64,000 nucleotides of DNA, from contig OZ025781.1 of NCBI GenBank assembly GCA_964019425.1, positions 874,501 through 938,500 on the forward strand. The letters run 5' to 3'. Positions within the stretch are counted from its first letter, which is position 1. Each line of letters starts with the position of its first letter. A program made the position numbers and the translations under genes. This document shows positions 35,970 through 44,681 of this stretch, one piece after another. The stretch comes from Flectonema sp. DT1601 (taxonomy: Eukaryota; Euglenozoa; Diplonemea; Diplonemida; Diplonemidae). Below the pieces are notes generated by a model. It saw only the letters and a list, made by a program, of their open reading frames with translations, did no database searches and had not been told where the DNA came from.

Positions 35970-37298
35970 TTATTTCAAAACAAAAGTATCGAGAAATAAT
36001 TTCTCCTCAACGAAAGCATCAACATTGTCCTCTAGCAGTCTGGAAAGTCTTTTTAAGAATTCTTGTTGTCCCAAAGTGCGTTCTACATTAACCACCCAAT
36101 ACAAACTTTTTGAATACATCTCCCCATTGAACACATCGTGGTTATCAACAGCGTCGGCTTCTTCTTTTTTGTCTGCTTGCGTAGTCTTTTTATCCTTCTT
36201 CTTGGAGTTGGTTTTCTTTCTTACTTCCGGCTCAGGTTTTTTCTTCTTTTCGAGTTCTACAGGTGCCGTGGAGCCTTCAACATTTGTTGGAAGCGAACAC
36301 TTGCGTCCCAAAAAAGAGTCAGCGAGGATTTTTTCGAAGTACTGAGCGAGGCCTTCCTTGACCCAAAAATCGAAGCCAACCAGGTTGCCCATCCACATAT
36401 GGGCAATTTCGTGCATAAGTAGCTCAACCAGCGAGTCGTTACTAACTTTTTTCCCTTTGGCAGGAGCTGTTTCAGTTCCATCTAAGAATATAAGACCGTG
36501 GTTTTCCATACCACCGATACACAGCTTTGGTACTACCACAACATCCAACTTAGAAAGTGGAAAGTCCAACTGCACATAATCTGAACATTCTTGTACACCT
36601 TTACAAGCAGCATCCAATATTAATTGAATTGGGTACTTCTTATGTCCCGAAGATACAAAGACTGTAATTGGTAATACTGAACCACTTGACAGTTCAAGGT
36701 CTTTATTAACTGACATGATTCCACAACCGAAAACTGCAAAGGCCAAGACGTACACTGGGATGGGAGGCGTTTCCTCGAATTCAACGACCTTTTCCGATTT
36801 TGACGTCTTTTCAGATCTCGTTGGCTGATTACTTAATATCGTCGCATTTGCCATACCGACAACAGTGATTGAAACTTTATACGGAACACGTACCGTTGAT
36901 ATATCAAAACAAGGAAAGGCCCTTCTAGCGTGAGTAACTTCAAAATGGGTTTGCACAACACTGGTATCTGATCCCGAGTAGTGGATTCCAACAGTTCCTT
37001 TTATTTGACCCTTAAAAGCAAAGTACAGTTCAGCCCTCCCCTCATTTATATTTTCCGCAGTTTTCAGCGTCAGCAGCCCGTCACCACAATTCTCCGTCCC
37101 ACCAAGTTTGACAGGCTTCTTATACTGAGAGACCTTCAGTGAAGTTATTTCGATATCTAGAGCATGCAATTTAATAAAATTTGTCGGGCTTTCAATGTTA
37201 ACTTGCCAAATCACATTCCCCGTAAAGACGTTGTTAGCTGGATCCAGTCTCCAGGAAACAACACATGATACTGGTACTATACACTCATTAAGAGACAT
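35970..37298 (-). CDS. short M1-family aminopeptidase with altered zinc-site spacing
   Basis: 442 residues from ATG 37298. The reading frame extends slightly upstream without an ATG, and an acceptor AG lies at 37312-37313. The N-terminal domain begins NNVFTGNVIWQVNIES and FIKLHALDIEI, typical of M1 enzymes. The substrate motif is GGMEN (262-266; usually GAMEN). The zinc motif is HEIAH (296-300) with the third ligand in VKEG (Glu315). The family spacing is HExxH-x18-E; here it is HExxH-x14-E, with the WWND-type stretch missing. A Lys-rich insert (about 345-385) follows, then MYSKSLYWVVNVERTLG, which aligns with the block carrying the catalytic Tyr. The protein stops soon after, lacking the long C-terminal helical domain of the usual 850-residue enzymes. 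Activity is therefore uncertain. Confidence 0.85.
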   Translation of the reverse strand: MSLNECIVPVSCVVSWRLDPANNVFTGNVIWQVNIESPTNFIKLHALDIEITSLKVSQYKKPVKLGGTENCGDGLLTLKTAENINEGRAELYFAFKGQIKGTVGIHYSGSDTSVVQTHFEVTHARRAFPCFDISTVRVPYKVSITVVGMANATILSNQPTRSEKTSKSEKVVEFEETPPIPVYVLAFAVFGCGIMSVNKDLELSSGSVLPITVFVSSGHKKYPIQLILDAACKGVQECSDYVQLDFPLSKLDVVVVPKLCIGGMENHGLIFLDGTETAPAKGKKVSNDSLVELLMHEIAHMWMGNLVGFDFWVKEGLAQYFEKILADSFLGRKCSLPTNVEGSTAPVELEKKKKPEPEVRKKTNSKKKDKKTTQADKKEEADAVDNHDVFNGEMYSKSLYWVVNVERTLGQQEFLKRLSRLLEDNVDAFVEEKLFLDTFVLK

Positions 37299-37313
37299 GT
37301 TCGTGTGGTACCT

Positions 37314-38218
37314 GCTCAAATTTTAAAAATCTGTTTTACAGAAAACAAAAAATATATAAATATAGTGCCACGCGAGCTACTTGATATTCTGAACTCGAAC
37401 CCACTGAAATAAAAATATTAGGTAGGCGTGCTGTTACCCGCTTTCTTTTACTTCACATGCTGTTCGTTGTCGTTATCGTGAAACACTTAACTACAAACTC
37501 AGAAGGAAACATTCCAGTGGACTGAGGAACGAAACGTACCAAAACTAACCAGACCATGAGGATGGGATGAAAAAGGGAATTTGACGTGACCTGGTTTTGC
37601 TGCAAAATTCCGTAATAAGTTTGCTTATGGAACTCAGTCGGTTATTCTACGCAAAAATCACCTTTTGGTTTTTGGTTCTTTTGTAAGTGCTTGATTCAAC
37701 GCGAAGGAAGAAGGATAAATCTAGAAGTTCACGTTTGTCCGTGCAAGTATAATTAAGAAAAAAGAAAAACCCGTCATCAAAGGTGAAACCGAGGGAACAC
37801 AAATACTACGGATAAGTAGGTCGTAGGTCACATCAGAATACTATTTTTTTTTTTTTTTTTTTGAAAAGAAAATTTAAGATTGGAAACCGAATTCGCAGTA
37901 TAGTAACAGAAAGACTAACAAGACGCAAGATGTCGCTCGTTAAGACGCAGTGATGGTTGCAAAAACAAGTGGAAAACTACCCTAATCGTCATTTCATCAC
38001 ACGGGATACACATAAAAAGGATAGCATTGAAGAATCTCTGCGCACGTGTAGATGTAGAATTTCACTTTGAAACAAATGAGTAGAATCATAAAAAGAGGCT
38101 GGCTAGCTGGTAATTAACTTCTTCTTTCTAAATATTTTGTGTAGCATCAGTAACACAAGTTGTATAAAAGTATAAATTATGACCGAGAATATCTCCTTCT
38201 TCAGTAAGGACACACACA
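37314..38218. other. intergenic, no gene seen
   Basis: 900 bp including a T-run at about 37843-37862. No gene or repeat recognised. Confidence 0.4.
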
Positions 38219-39253
38219 TCACGACATCGTATTATACGATTTCGGGGGTCCCCCGTTTCCAAGAGGGTTAGTTTTTGCGACTGACGGCATGATGAGGTCG
38301 CGATTAATCTTACGACGAGTGTCAGCGGATTGGATCGATGGACCTCCCCAACGAGACTGATCCAAGAAGTAACATTTGTATTCAACTCTTCGCATGTCCA
38401 GAACTGGAAGTAACTTTAGGTCTGAACAGTTTGCCACAAATTCCGGGACTGTCTTCCCACTATCAACTAATTCTCTGATGAGGTCTATAAATGAAAGAAG
38501 AGTCGGGTCATCATTCGTATCTCCGATAAAGTCCGGACAAATAATTCCATTCATCGCATTTCGAATAACACAATCAGGAGTATTATCGATGATTAGTGTT
38601 CTGTCCGGATGCCTTCCTGTTAGTGCTAAGTTCTTTGTGTAACACTCATGAGGTGATGCTGGGTACCATTTAGAGTGTCTGTAAATGCAATGTTCGATTA
38701 CTCTGTCGGGGTCAATCGCTGCGATGATACGCTGGGCGTAACTACGGACTCCAGCAGTCCAAACAACGACTTCACAACAAGGGAGAGTCCCAAGAAAGTG
38801 AAGGAATTTGTCAAGATGTGGTCTCTTAACAATTGGCCCCTGGCGACCGAATGCAAGTGTCTCATCTAAGTCTAAAACAATAGTCAGAGTCTCGTTTCTC
38901 AGACGAGTGTAGAGTGGCGGAATCACTAAATACGTCGTCTTCTCCTTTACCATTGAAGGAACTCTCTTGCCCCTCTTTTTTCTCTGTCTCCTTCTTGCCT
39001 CTGTAAAGCTGCAGCATGAACTTGCTCTGCTTCGTCCGTCGTCACAATAATCCTCATCATCCTCTATTTGATCTTTTCTAAATAATCTCACTATTGGTCC
39101 GAACACACGCATTCCCAATTCTCGAAGCTCAAGTTCTGGGATGTCATCAGTATCCGCGTACGCCCCCTGGTAGGCAAACATATTAAATGAAGACTTGCTT
39201 TGAATAGAAAAGTAACAACCGGAGGACTCAAACTCAGTAATCTCTATAAACAT
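38219..39253 (-). CDS. FCP1/SCP-type (NIF domain) protein phosphatase
   Basis: 344 residues. The HAD-type catalytic motif DLDET (128-132, in TIVLDLDETLAF) is followed by CEVVVWTAGVRSYAQRI, the second HAD block, and by RTLIIDNTPDCVIRNAMNGI, the third, then DDPTLLSFIDLIREL. This is the CTD-small-phosphatase/Dullard/TIM50-like family, which dephosphorylates Ser in the RNA polymerase II tail or other proteins. An acidic and then Arg-rich N-terminal extension (60-105) may target it. AG lies directly before the ATG (39254-39255). An internal ATG at 39181 is an alternative start. Substrate unknown; the family call is firm. Confidence 0.9.
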   Translation of the reverse strand: MFIEITEFESSGCYFSIQSKSSFNMFAYQGAYADTDDIPELELRELGMRVFGPIVRLFRKDQIEDDEDYCDDGRSRASSCCSFTEARRRQRKKRGKRVPSMVKEKTTYLVIPPLYTRLRNETLTIVLDLDETLAFGRQGPIVKRPHLDKFLHFLGTLPCCEVVVWTAGVRSYAQRIIAAIDPDRVIEHCIYRHSKWYPASPHECYTKNLALTGRHPDRTLIIDNTPDCVIRNAMNGIICPDFIGDTNDDPTLLSFIDLIRELVDSGKTVPEFVANCSDLKLLPVLDMRRVEYKCYFLDQSRWGGPSIQSADTRRKINRDLIMPSVAKTNPLGNGGPPKSYNTMS

Positions 39254-39357
39254 CTTATCAAACGAAGTATATTAATATTATAAAATACAATGCAAGTCTT
39301 TGGTAATGCTGTAGCACTCTGTGAAAGTTTTATGTTCCTCTGTTTCAGACGGATACT

Positions 39358-41148
39358 TTACACAGGACAGACCAAATCGAGCGTTTGCTGCCAGATTGTC
39401 AGACCCAAGAATGAACAAAAAGGATGAGTTCCACCGGAATCCCAGACAGATACTTCCCAGTGAAGGGATTTCCCCATAAAGAAGGAAGGTAGAATCGCTC
39501 CAGGGCTGATTTCACCACTACTTGATAAGTTGTATAGTTCATTCACTACGGCAGAGTTAACTCGCCAGGCCCGGTCGCTGTTCTTTTTCCCACAGGCGAC
39601 ATCAACACTGGTTCCCGGAATGGGATGATAAATAAAAGGATACGAAATATCAAAACCCTTTTTAATGTTCTCTCTCATAAGCTGTTGATTAATATGAGAA
39701 CTTTGATGAACTGAATTGTGAAGACCCATATTAACGACAACAACCTTTTGAGCTGGCGAATATAGCTCCTCAACATTTCTCTTTAAGTTAGACAAATGGT
39801 CAAATAACGACCTTCCGATTGAATGAAATTCGATTTTTTCTGTTTCAGATTTTTTTCTGGATAGTTGTCCGAGTCGCTCATCAGTTCGATTCCCCCGCTG
39901 TGAAAGATGAGTATCCTTTGGTATTTTTGCACCCATCCACACAAATAGCTGATGACCATTGGTCATAGCAATTGAATCACCGACGTTTAAAAGAGAATAT
40001 CTACTCAAACAATCCCAGGCGTCGTCAACGCTGAAATAGCGAGGGCGACAGAGGTGGGGTCGATATCCCCATCGGGACTTTTTGTTGAATACAAATTTTG
40101 AATACTTGTGGGTCTCGTGAGGAATTGTCGGGCCGCAAGCGCCTACACTTTGAAGTAGTAAATGGTTATCAATAGAAGAACGTTCATTATCAAGTGGTCG
40201 TGTTGTTATCGGATGAGTACAGGTACCATTAGATTTACTGCACTCATCAACCCATCTACCAAACCAATGATCTTCATACGTTGGATACGATTGATGACAG
40301 AACGGTAATTCATTGTAAGGGACAAGACACTTTTCCTTATCCTCTGGTACTTCGATCTTCAAGTCCTGCCACACTTTACAGTGAAATGGCTTTTTCCGTT
40401 TCCTACATGATCTCACATCACAAACACTCGTACTCATAAAACGATCCCTGCCATGAGTTCTCTGAAATTTAAATCCACCTCCCTCAGTGTAGTTCTGCCT
40501 CATGAGATGAGGTCGAGTTCTAACTTTATAACTGCCGACTTCCATCGGTCGGAAGCTGATGACTTTCATCCAGCGATAGATTTCCGTCTGGAATGCATAC
40601 TCGATACTTCTCGGACCTTCAACCCGAATGTCTAGAACACTTTGTTTGCCGACAACCTCACCGCAGGTATTGAAAGTTTCAGTTCCAGCAATGGTCAAAA
40701 TGTGAACGACATGTCCGGGTTTTGGAGAAGTGTGACAGACCATAAAGAACCTGCCGTCATAAGGTTCTAAAATTCCATTTCCGAAATCTCCTTCTTTCTC
40801 ATCTACAGCTCCAGGAAAGTTCAGCTCATCTTTCCCGCACAACATTTCCATTTTCCGAATGTGTTCACCACACGCAGCTTCTAACGATTTCGGGATTCCC
40901 GTGATTTCCGGTGGCGGACCAGTCCCACAGCCGTCATGTTTCCAATTAGCTGGTAGTTCCAACGCGGGAATGTTTCGATAAAACGGCCTTTTCCCAATCA
41001 TAGGCACTGCAGTTCCCTTCCCTCTGCTCTGTTTAGCTGTTTGAGACACCTCAGTGTCATCAAATCGATCGTATGACGTTGTCATGTTGAATGCCAACAA
41101 AGAGAGAGTGACTGCGATTAGACATTTGAGTATTAATTTAGCACCCAT
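39358..41148 (-). CDS. PC-esterase (SGNH/NXPE-TBL-like) type II membrane protein
   Basis: 596 residues starting MGAKLILKCLIAVTLSLLAF, a signal-anchor. I chose ATG 41148 because TTTTTTCTTACACACAG ends immediately before it; the frame runs open to 41193 but that part looks like pre-acceptor sequence. A middle Cys-rich segment (CGEHIRKMEMLCG, SVCDVRSCRKRKKP) is followed by the GDS block, LLNVGDSIAMTNGHQLF, as in PC-esterases. VVVVNMGLHNS and the C-terminal VWDSGGTHP could supply the D-x-H part. Related families O-acetylate glycans in the Golgi or are NXPE-like. Substrate is inferred only. Potential disulfides and N-glycan sites fit a lumenal or outer location. Confidence 0.65.
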   Translation of the reverse strand: MGAKLILKCLIAVTLSLLAFNMTTSYDRFDDTEVSQTAKQSRGKGTAVPMIGKRPFYRNIPALELPANWKHDGCGTGPPPEITGIPKSLEAACGEHIRKMEMLCGKDELNFPGAVDEKEGDFGNGILEPYDGRFFMVCHTSPKPGHVVHILTIAGTETFNTCGEVVGKQSVLDIRVEGPRSIEYAFQTEIYRWMKVISFRPMEVGSYKVRTRPHLMRQNYTEGGGFKFQRTHGRDRFMSTSVCDVRSCRKRKKPFHCKVWQDLKIEVPEDKEKCLVPYNELPFCHQSYPTYEDHWFGRWVDECSKSNGTCTHPITTRPLDNERSSIDNHLLLQSVGACGPTIPHETHKYSKFVFNKKSRWGYRPHLCRPRYFSVDDAWDCLSRYSLLNVGDSIAMTNGHQLFVWMGAKIPKDTHLSQRGNRTDERLGQLSRKKSETEKIEFHSIGRSLFDHLSNLKRNVEELYSPAQKVVVVNMGLHNSVHQSSHINQQLMRENIKKGFDISYPFIYHPIPGTSVDVACGKKNSDRAWRVNSAVVNELYNLSSSGEISPGAILPSFFMGKSLHWEVSVWDSGGTHPFCSFLGLTIWQQTLDLVCPV

Positions 41149-41150
41149 CT

Positions 41151-41792
41151 GTGTGTAAGAAAAAACTAAAGAGACAAACAAAGTTACGAACAACCATGCC
41201 GTCGGCTATTCATTATCAGCGTATCAAAAAGAACTACTAAATAACTCATTATTATTACACAAAGTAATCAAATGTCACAACTAACTAACTCAACGTGAAT
41301 AGCAACTCGGAGTGTAAATGAACACCCCCACAGAAGCAGAAGGTACAAAAACAATTTTATCATTTTATCTAAATCATAACACTGAGAATAATAATAATAA
41401 TAATTATAATCTAATTCCGCCTGATTACTACAACTCCCTTCAGATCATATTTTGGATTGTGAACTCGAACAGAGAGAGAGTTGATTATTAAAAAGTCAGA
41501 AGAACACATTGATATTATTTACTGACACTGCTGACTATTTTCATAGACAGAAGTACTTATTACTAATGTTAAGAAGATAGATACCGTACGGCATCCTAAA
41601 GAAAACAATTACAAACACATCCGCAGCATTGCTGCGGAAATCTGTGCTTTTCACGATTGAGAAAGTCGTTGGCTAATTGGTGAAGTATTTTAATTGTTGA
41701 GCACGCATGGCTGAGTGCACAATTTAGTGATTGGTCTGTTAGATATCACTCGTAGCTATTTAGTAGTGTAACTATTTCCCGCGAGATTACGA
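41151..41792. other. intergenic, no gene seen
   Basis: 640 bp. Contains an ATA microsatellite (about 41388-41411) and A/T-rich DNA, but no gene. Confidence 0.4.
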
Positions 41793-42107
41793 CTAGCCGT
41801 GTTTCCAAAGTAATATTTGATGTTCTCCAAAACTAAAGTGTACAAACTTCATCGATTCGTACGATACAAAAGCCCCGAAGTGTTTTCCATAGACGCAGTG
41901 CCATCGTCCAGGTCCAAGAGCCCTGTCGGCTTCTTTTTTTATGAACATGGAAATGTCTCTCTCAGTCGCTTGGTCTTTTTGATTTAATGAATTGCTTGCG
42001 AACTCAATTGCCTTCTGTTGCTCTTCTTCAGCCATGTATGCATTCAGTATTGTTACTTTACGTTCTACAACATCTTTCTTTTCTTTGTCCTTTGCGCGGT
42101 CACCCAT
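41793..42107 (-). CDS. DYNLL: dynein light chain, LC8 (DYNLL) type
   Basis: 104 residues. The LC8 core is plain: ILNAYMAEEEQQKAIEFA, ISMFIKKEADRALGPGRWHC, VYGKHFGAFVSYE and VHFSFGEHQILLWKHG. LC8 is a homodimeric hub bound to cytoplasmic and axonemal dynein and many other partners. Length is the family's usual 85-105 with a short charged N-terminal extension. No intron. The acceptor CCATCTCTTCAG ends at 42124, 16 nt upstream of the ATG. Together with the kinesin it indicates normal microtubule motor systems. Confidence 0.95.
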   Translation of the reverse strand: MGDRAKDKEKKDVVERKVTILNAYMAEEEQQKAIEFASNSLNQKDQATERDISMFIKKEADRALGPGRWHCVYGKHFGAFVSYESMKFVHFSFGEHQILLWKHG

Positions 42108-42125
42108 TGAATGTTAGGGGGGACT

Positions 42126-42693
42126 GAAGAGATGGTAATTACGAATTGTTACCTTTTTAAACATCGAAATCAACTTTCAGACTGACACAAAGCAGTCGGA
42201 CTGCGTTAATCGCGACATATCTACGGCAGAGCTGTTGGTGGAATTATTTAATAAAAACTTATCAACTATTTCGTAAAATAAAAAGCTGTTCAGGTAGCAA
42301 TTTGCAAAATTAACTACTTTCAGCGGCATTATTTTTACCACGGAAACCACGGAGTGGTTTATAAATGGAAAATTGAAACCTGCTCTCATAAATATATTTT
42401 CTGTTTTTTTTTTTGTTTTTTTTTATATTGGATCATTTTTTTTCTCGTTAGATCGGAGTTGCAGCTATTTTTTCAAAGTATAGCTGTCCTCCTCCTCCTC
42501 CTTAAAAGAGTACAATCACTGCGAACCAAATCCATACTAATGTGGGATTCGATTACCGATATGACATCACTTTCTGAGGTGCTTAATATTTCACAATGTT
42601 CCTCAGTGTGTATTAAGAACTTTTAATTAGACAGCTACTGCAGTCAGGTCGATTTTCAGATACCTACACTTGGTCGATATTTTTCGAACAAGT
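42126..42693. other. intergenic, no gene seen
   Basis: 570 bp, T-rich around 42400-42450. No recognisable gene. Confidence 0.4.
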
Positions 42694-44085
42694 TTAAAAT
42701 CCTCTAGGTTCTAATGACTGATCAAGTGATTGATGACTACCTGGCTTATTATAAAGTAACATCAGAGGAATGAATGGGAAGATGTTGAGGAACAACGCAA
42801 TAGCACTCGATAAGACTACAATACTCGCGGAGTCTAAGTTATTATTACTGTGAGAGCTAATCTGAGAAATTGCAACTGCTACGAATGCCACTTCCACCAA
42901 AGTAATTAATATTGTTTGAAGTATGCGACCACACAATGTCTTAGGAGGTGGACCATTAACTAATGCCCAAGAGGGTATAATTCCGTACGCTAATGGAAAC
43001 AATGAACTGACGATTTTTGCAGCCTGCGCTGATAAAACAATCCAATCATCTCTAGGCGCTTGAATATCAATTCTAATTGCAGCGATGCCTGAGTCTTCAC
43101 ATTCTCTTAACATTTCCTCAACGTCGGATTCGGGAAGTCCCTTTAACGTTCTCCTTAAGATGTCGATAATATTTCTTAATTGGCTACTGGTATATTGAGC
43201 AAGGATAGCTTCATGAGCTTTCCCCATCAGTATCGCGACAAATGTAACCATTGGCTTCAAACTATAAGACTTAATACAATGCTGCCACAGTTTTGGAAGG
43301 AAATCGTCTCCTCCAAATGGCTGACACAGTAGTGATCCACAAAGCTGTCGGTAGATCATAAAACAACTATTTTTCAATTCGTCTTGTTCATCCAGCTTGT
43401 TACACAATCGCGCGCACTTTATTTGAAGTTTTGACTGCAGGAAGTCAACATTATCGTCAACTTCTTTCTCTGACATAAAACAACTTTCAAATACCATCGC
43501 AACGCGAACACTCATCACGTCATCCAAGTAACAGAGAAGCTCCCCGAGTACGTGTATCAAGTCGTCATTCCACAAACCACCAAGGTTTCCTTCATATCCT
43601 TGTTCTACCTTTAATGCTACAAAAGCGGCAAACGTTCTGTTTTTATTTTAACTCCTTTTCACTTTTCTGATTGCTTTGAGCATCCAAAGTTCAGCAACAA
43701 CTATAGCTGCAAAAAACTGAACTAATCATGTCAACATACCTTGAGATTCTAGCACTGAATCCTACAACACCTCCACTAGAGAGTTGGACAAGTGGATGTC
43801 TGCCAAACATTGTGGGCAGTTTATCTAATCGACTCCTGACCTCTGGTGGTAGAGATGTGTCTTCGTAGCCAGCGAGACTCAAGAGTTTCGTTCCAACAGA
43901 TTCCAACAAATCCTGTTTAGTGTTTGTAAGAAAGCTCTTTACTTGAGTTGGTAATAATTACAAAATACTTCATCAGAATACACAACAATAACTTATCGAA
44001 AACATACTTTTCTATTGCAAGCTCCAACAACCTTCTCTCCGACGTCTAAGTTAGGGACCATCACCTGATTCTGTTCCATTGACAT
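42694..44085 (-). CDS. unknown three-exon protein with C-terminal membrane segments
   Basis: Exons 44085-44008, 43912-43740 and 43636-42694 join in matching phases to 397 residues. It starts MSMEQNQVMVPNLDVGEKVV. The middle is predicted helical, Cys- and Leu-rich, with no motif I recognise. Two to three hydrophobic segments lie at the C-terminus: ILQTILITLVEVAFVAVAIS and IVVLSSAIALFLNIFPFIPL. The frame and codon use look like those of neighbouring genes. A separate 5' UTR exon (44207-44160) is likely. The best description is a membrane-anchored cytosolic helical protein; function unknown. Confidence 0.7.
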
Positions 44086-44159
44086 CTTAATTGAGCCCAC
44101 CCGCAGGCTGGAGTAAAAGATATGAAGTAAGAATAATTAGATTACATCCTGTTACTTAC

Positions 44160-44207
44160 CTGATGGACAAACTGAATGAAAGACCCGCATACCCATCTCA
44201 CTGACAC
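44160..44207 (-). other. probable 5' UTR exon with short upstream ORF
   Basis: TTTTTTTGTTTCACAG ends at 44208. 48 nt follow, then a consensus donor CAG/GTAAGT at 44159 and the acceptor TCTTTTACTCCAG ending at 44108, 22 nt before the main start. The exon contains ATGGGTATG, in a frame that would read about 27 codons and stop inside the main ORF's start region. Inferred from splice signals only. Confidence 0.5.
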
Positions 44208-44209
44208 CT

Positions 44210-44681
44210 GTGAAACAAAAAAACTTGCGTGAGAGACACACCACCGATGGGCGACTCATACAGGACGATTACTAAGCCGCCCAGTTGACTAGACTGAAGG
44301 TACAAAATATGACACTATTCTTTTTATTGCAACGGAAATACATTCGGTTTTCTTTATATTCAGGAGGATCGGTGTTCGGAAGGTGAATAACGAAGTTCGG
44401 GGGGGGATGTCTTATGAAATTACTTTTGTATATCAACTCGTGATGTAACTATCGAGACTTGGGATTCCACGAGAGGTAGAAGCCTTACAGCTAAGAAAGG
44501 CGAACTGTAAGAATAAAATAATATGCAATAAAGCCACCAAGTGACTCCATGCACTGTGACTTATCTTTGAATTGATCAGAAAGTACAACATCAATGAGAG
44601 CTACGCTAAAGCGAACAACAAATTTGATTCGTCACATTAATTAACAAACGACAAGGATACACAAAGTAAATAGTATCGCTA
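44210..44681. other. intergenic, no gene seen
   Basis: 470 bp between the unknown membrane-protein gene and the kinesin stop. A G-run lies at about 44399-44405; nothing else seen. Confidence 0.4.

Noticed and set aside
37299-37319. longer N-terminus of the M1 peptidase
   Set aside because: The extension has no ATG and crosses the acceptor AG at 37312-37313.
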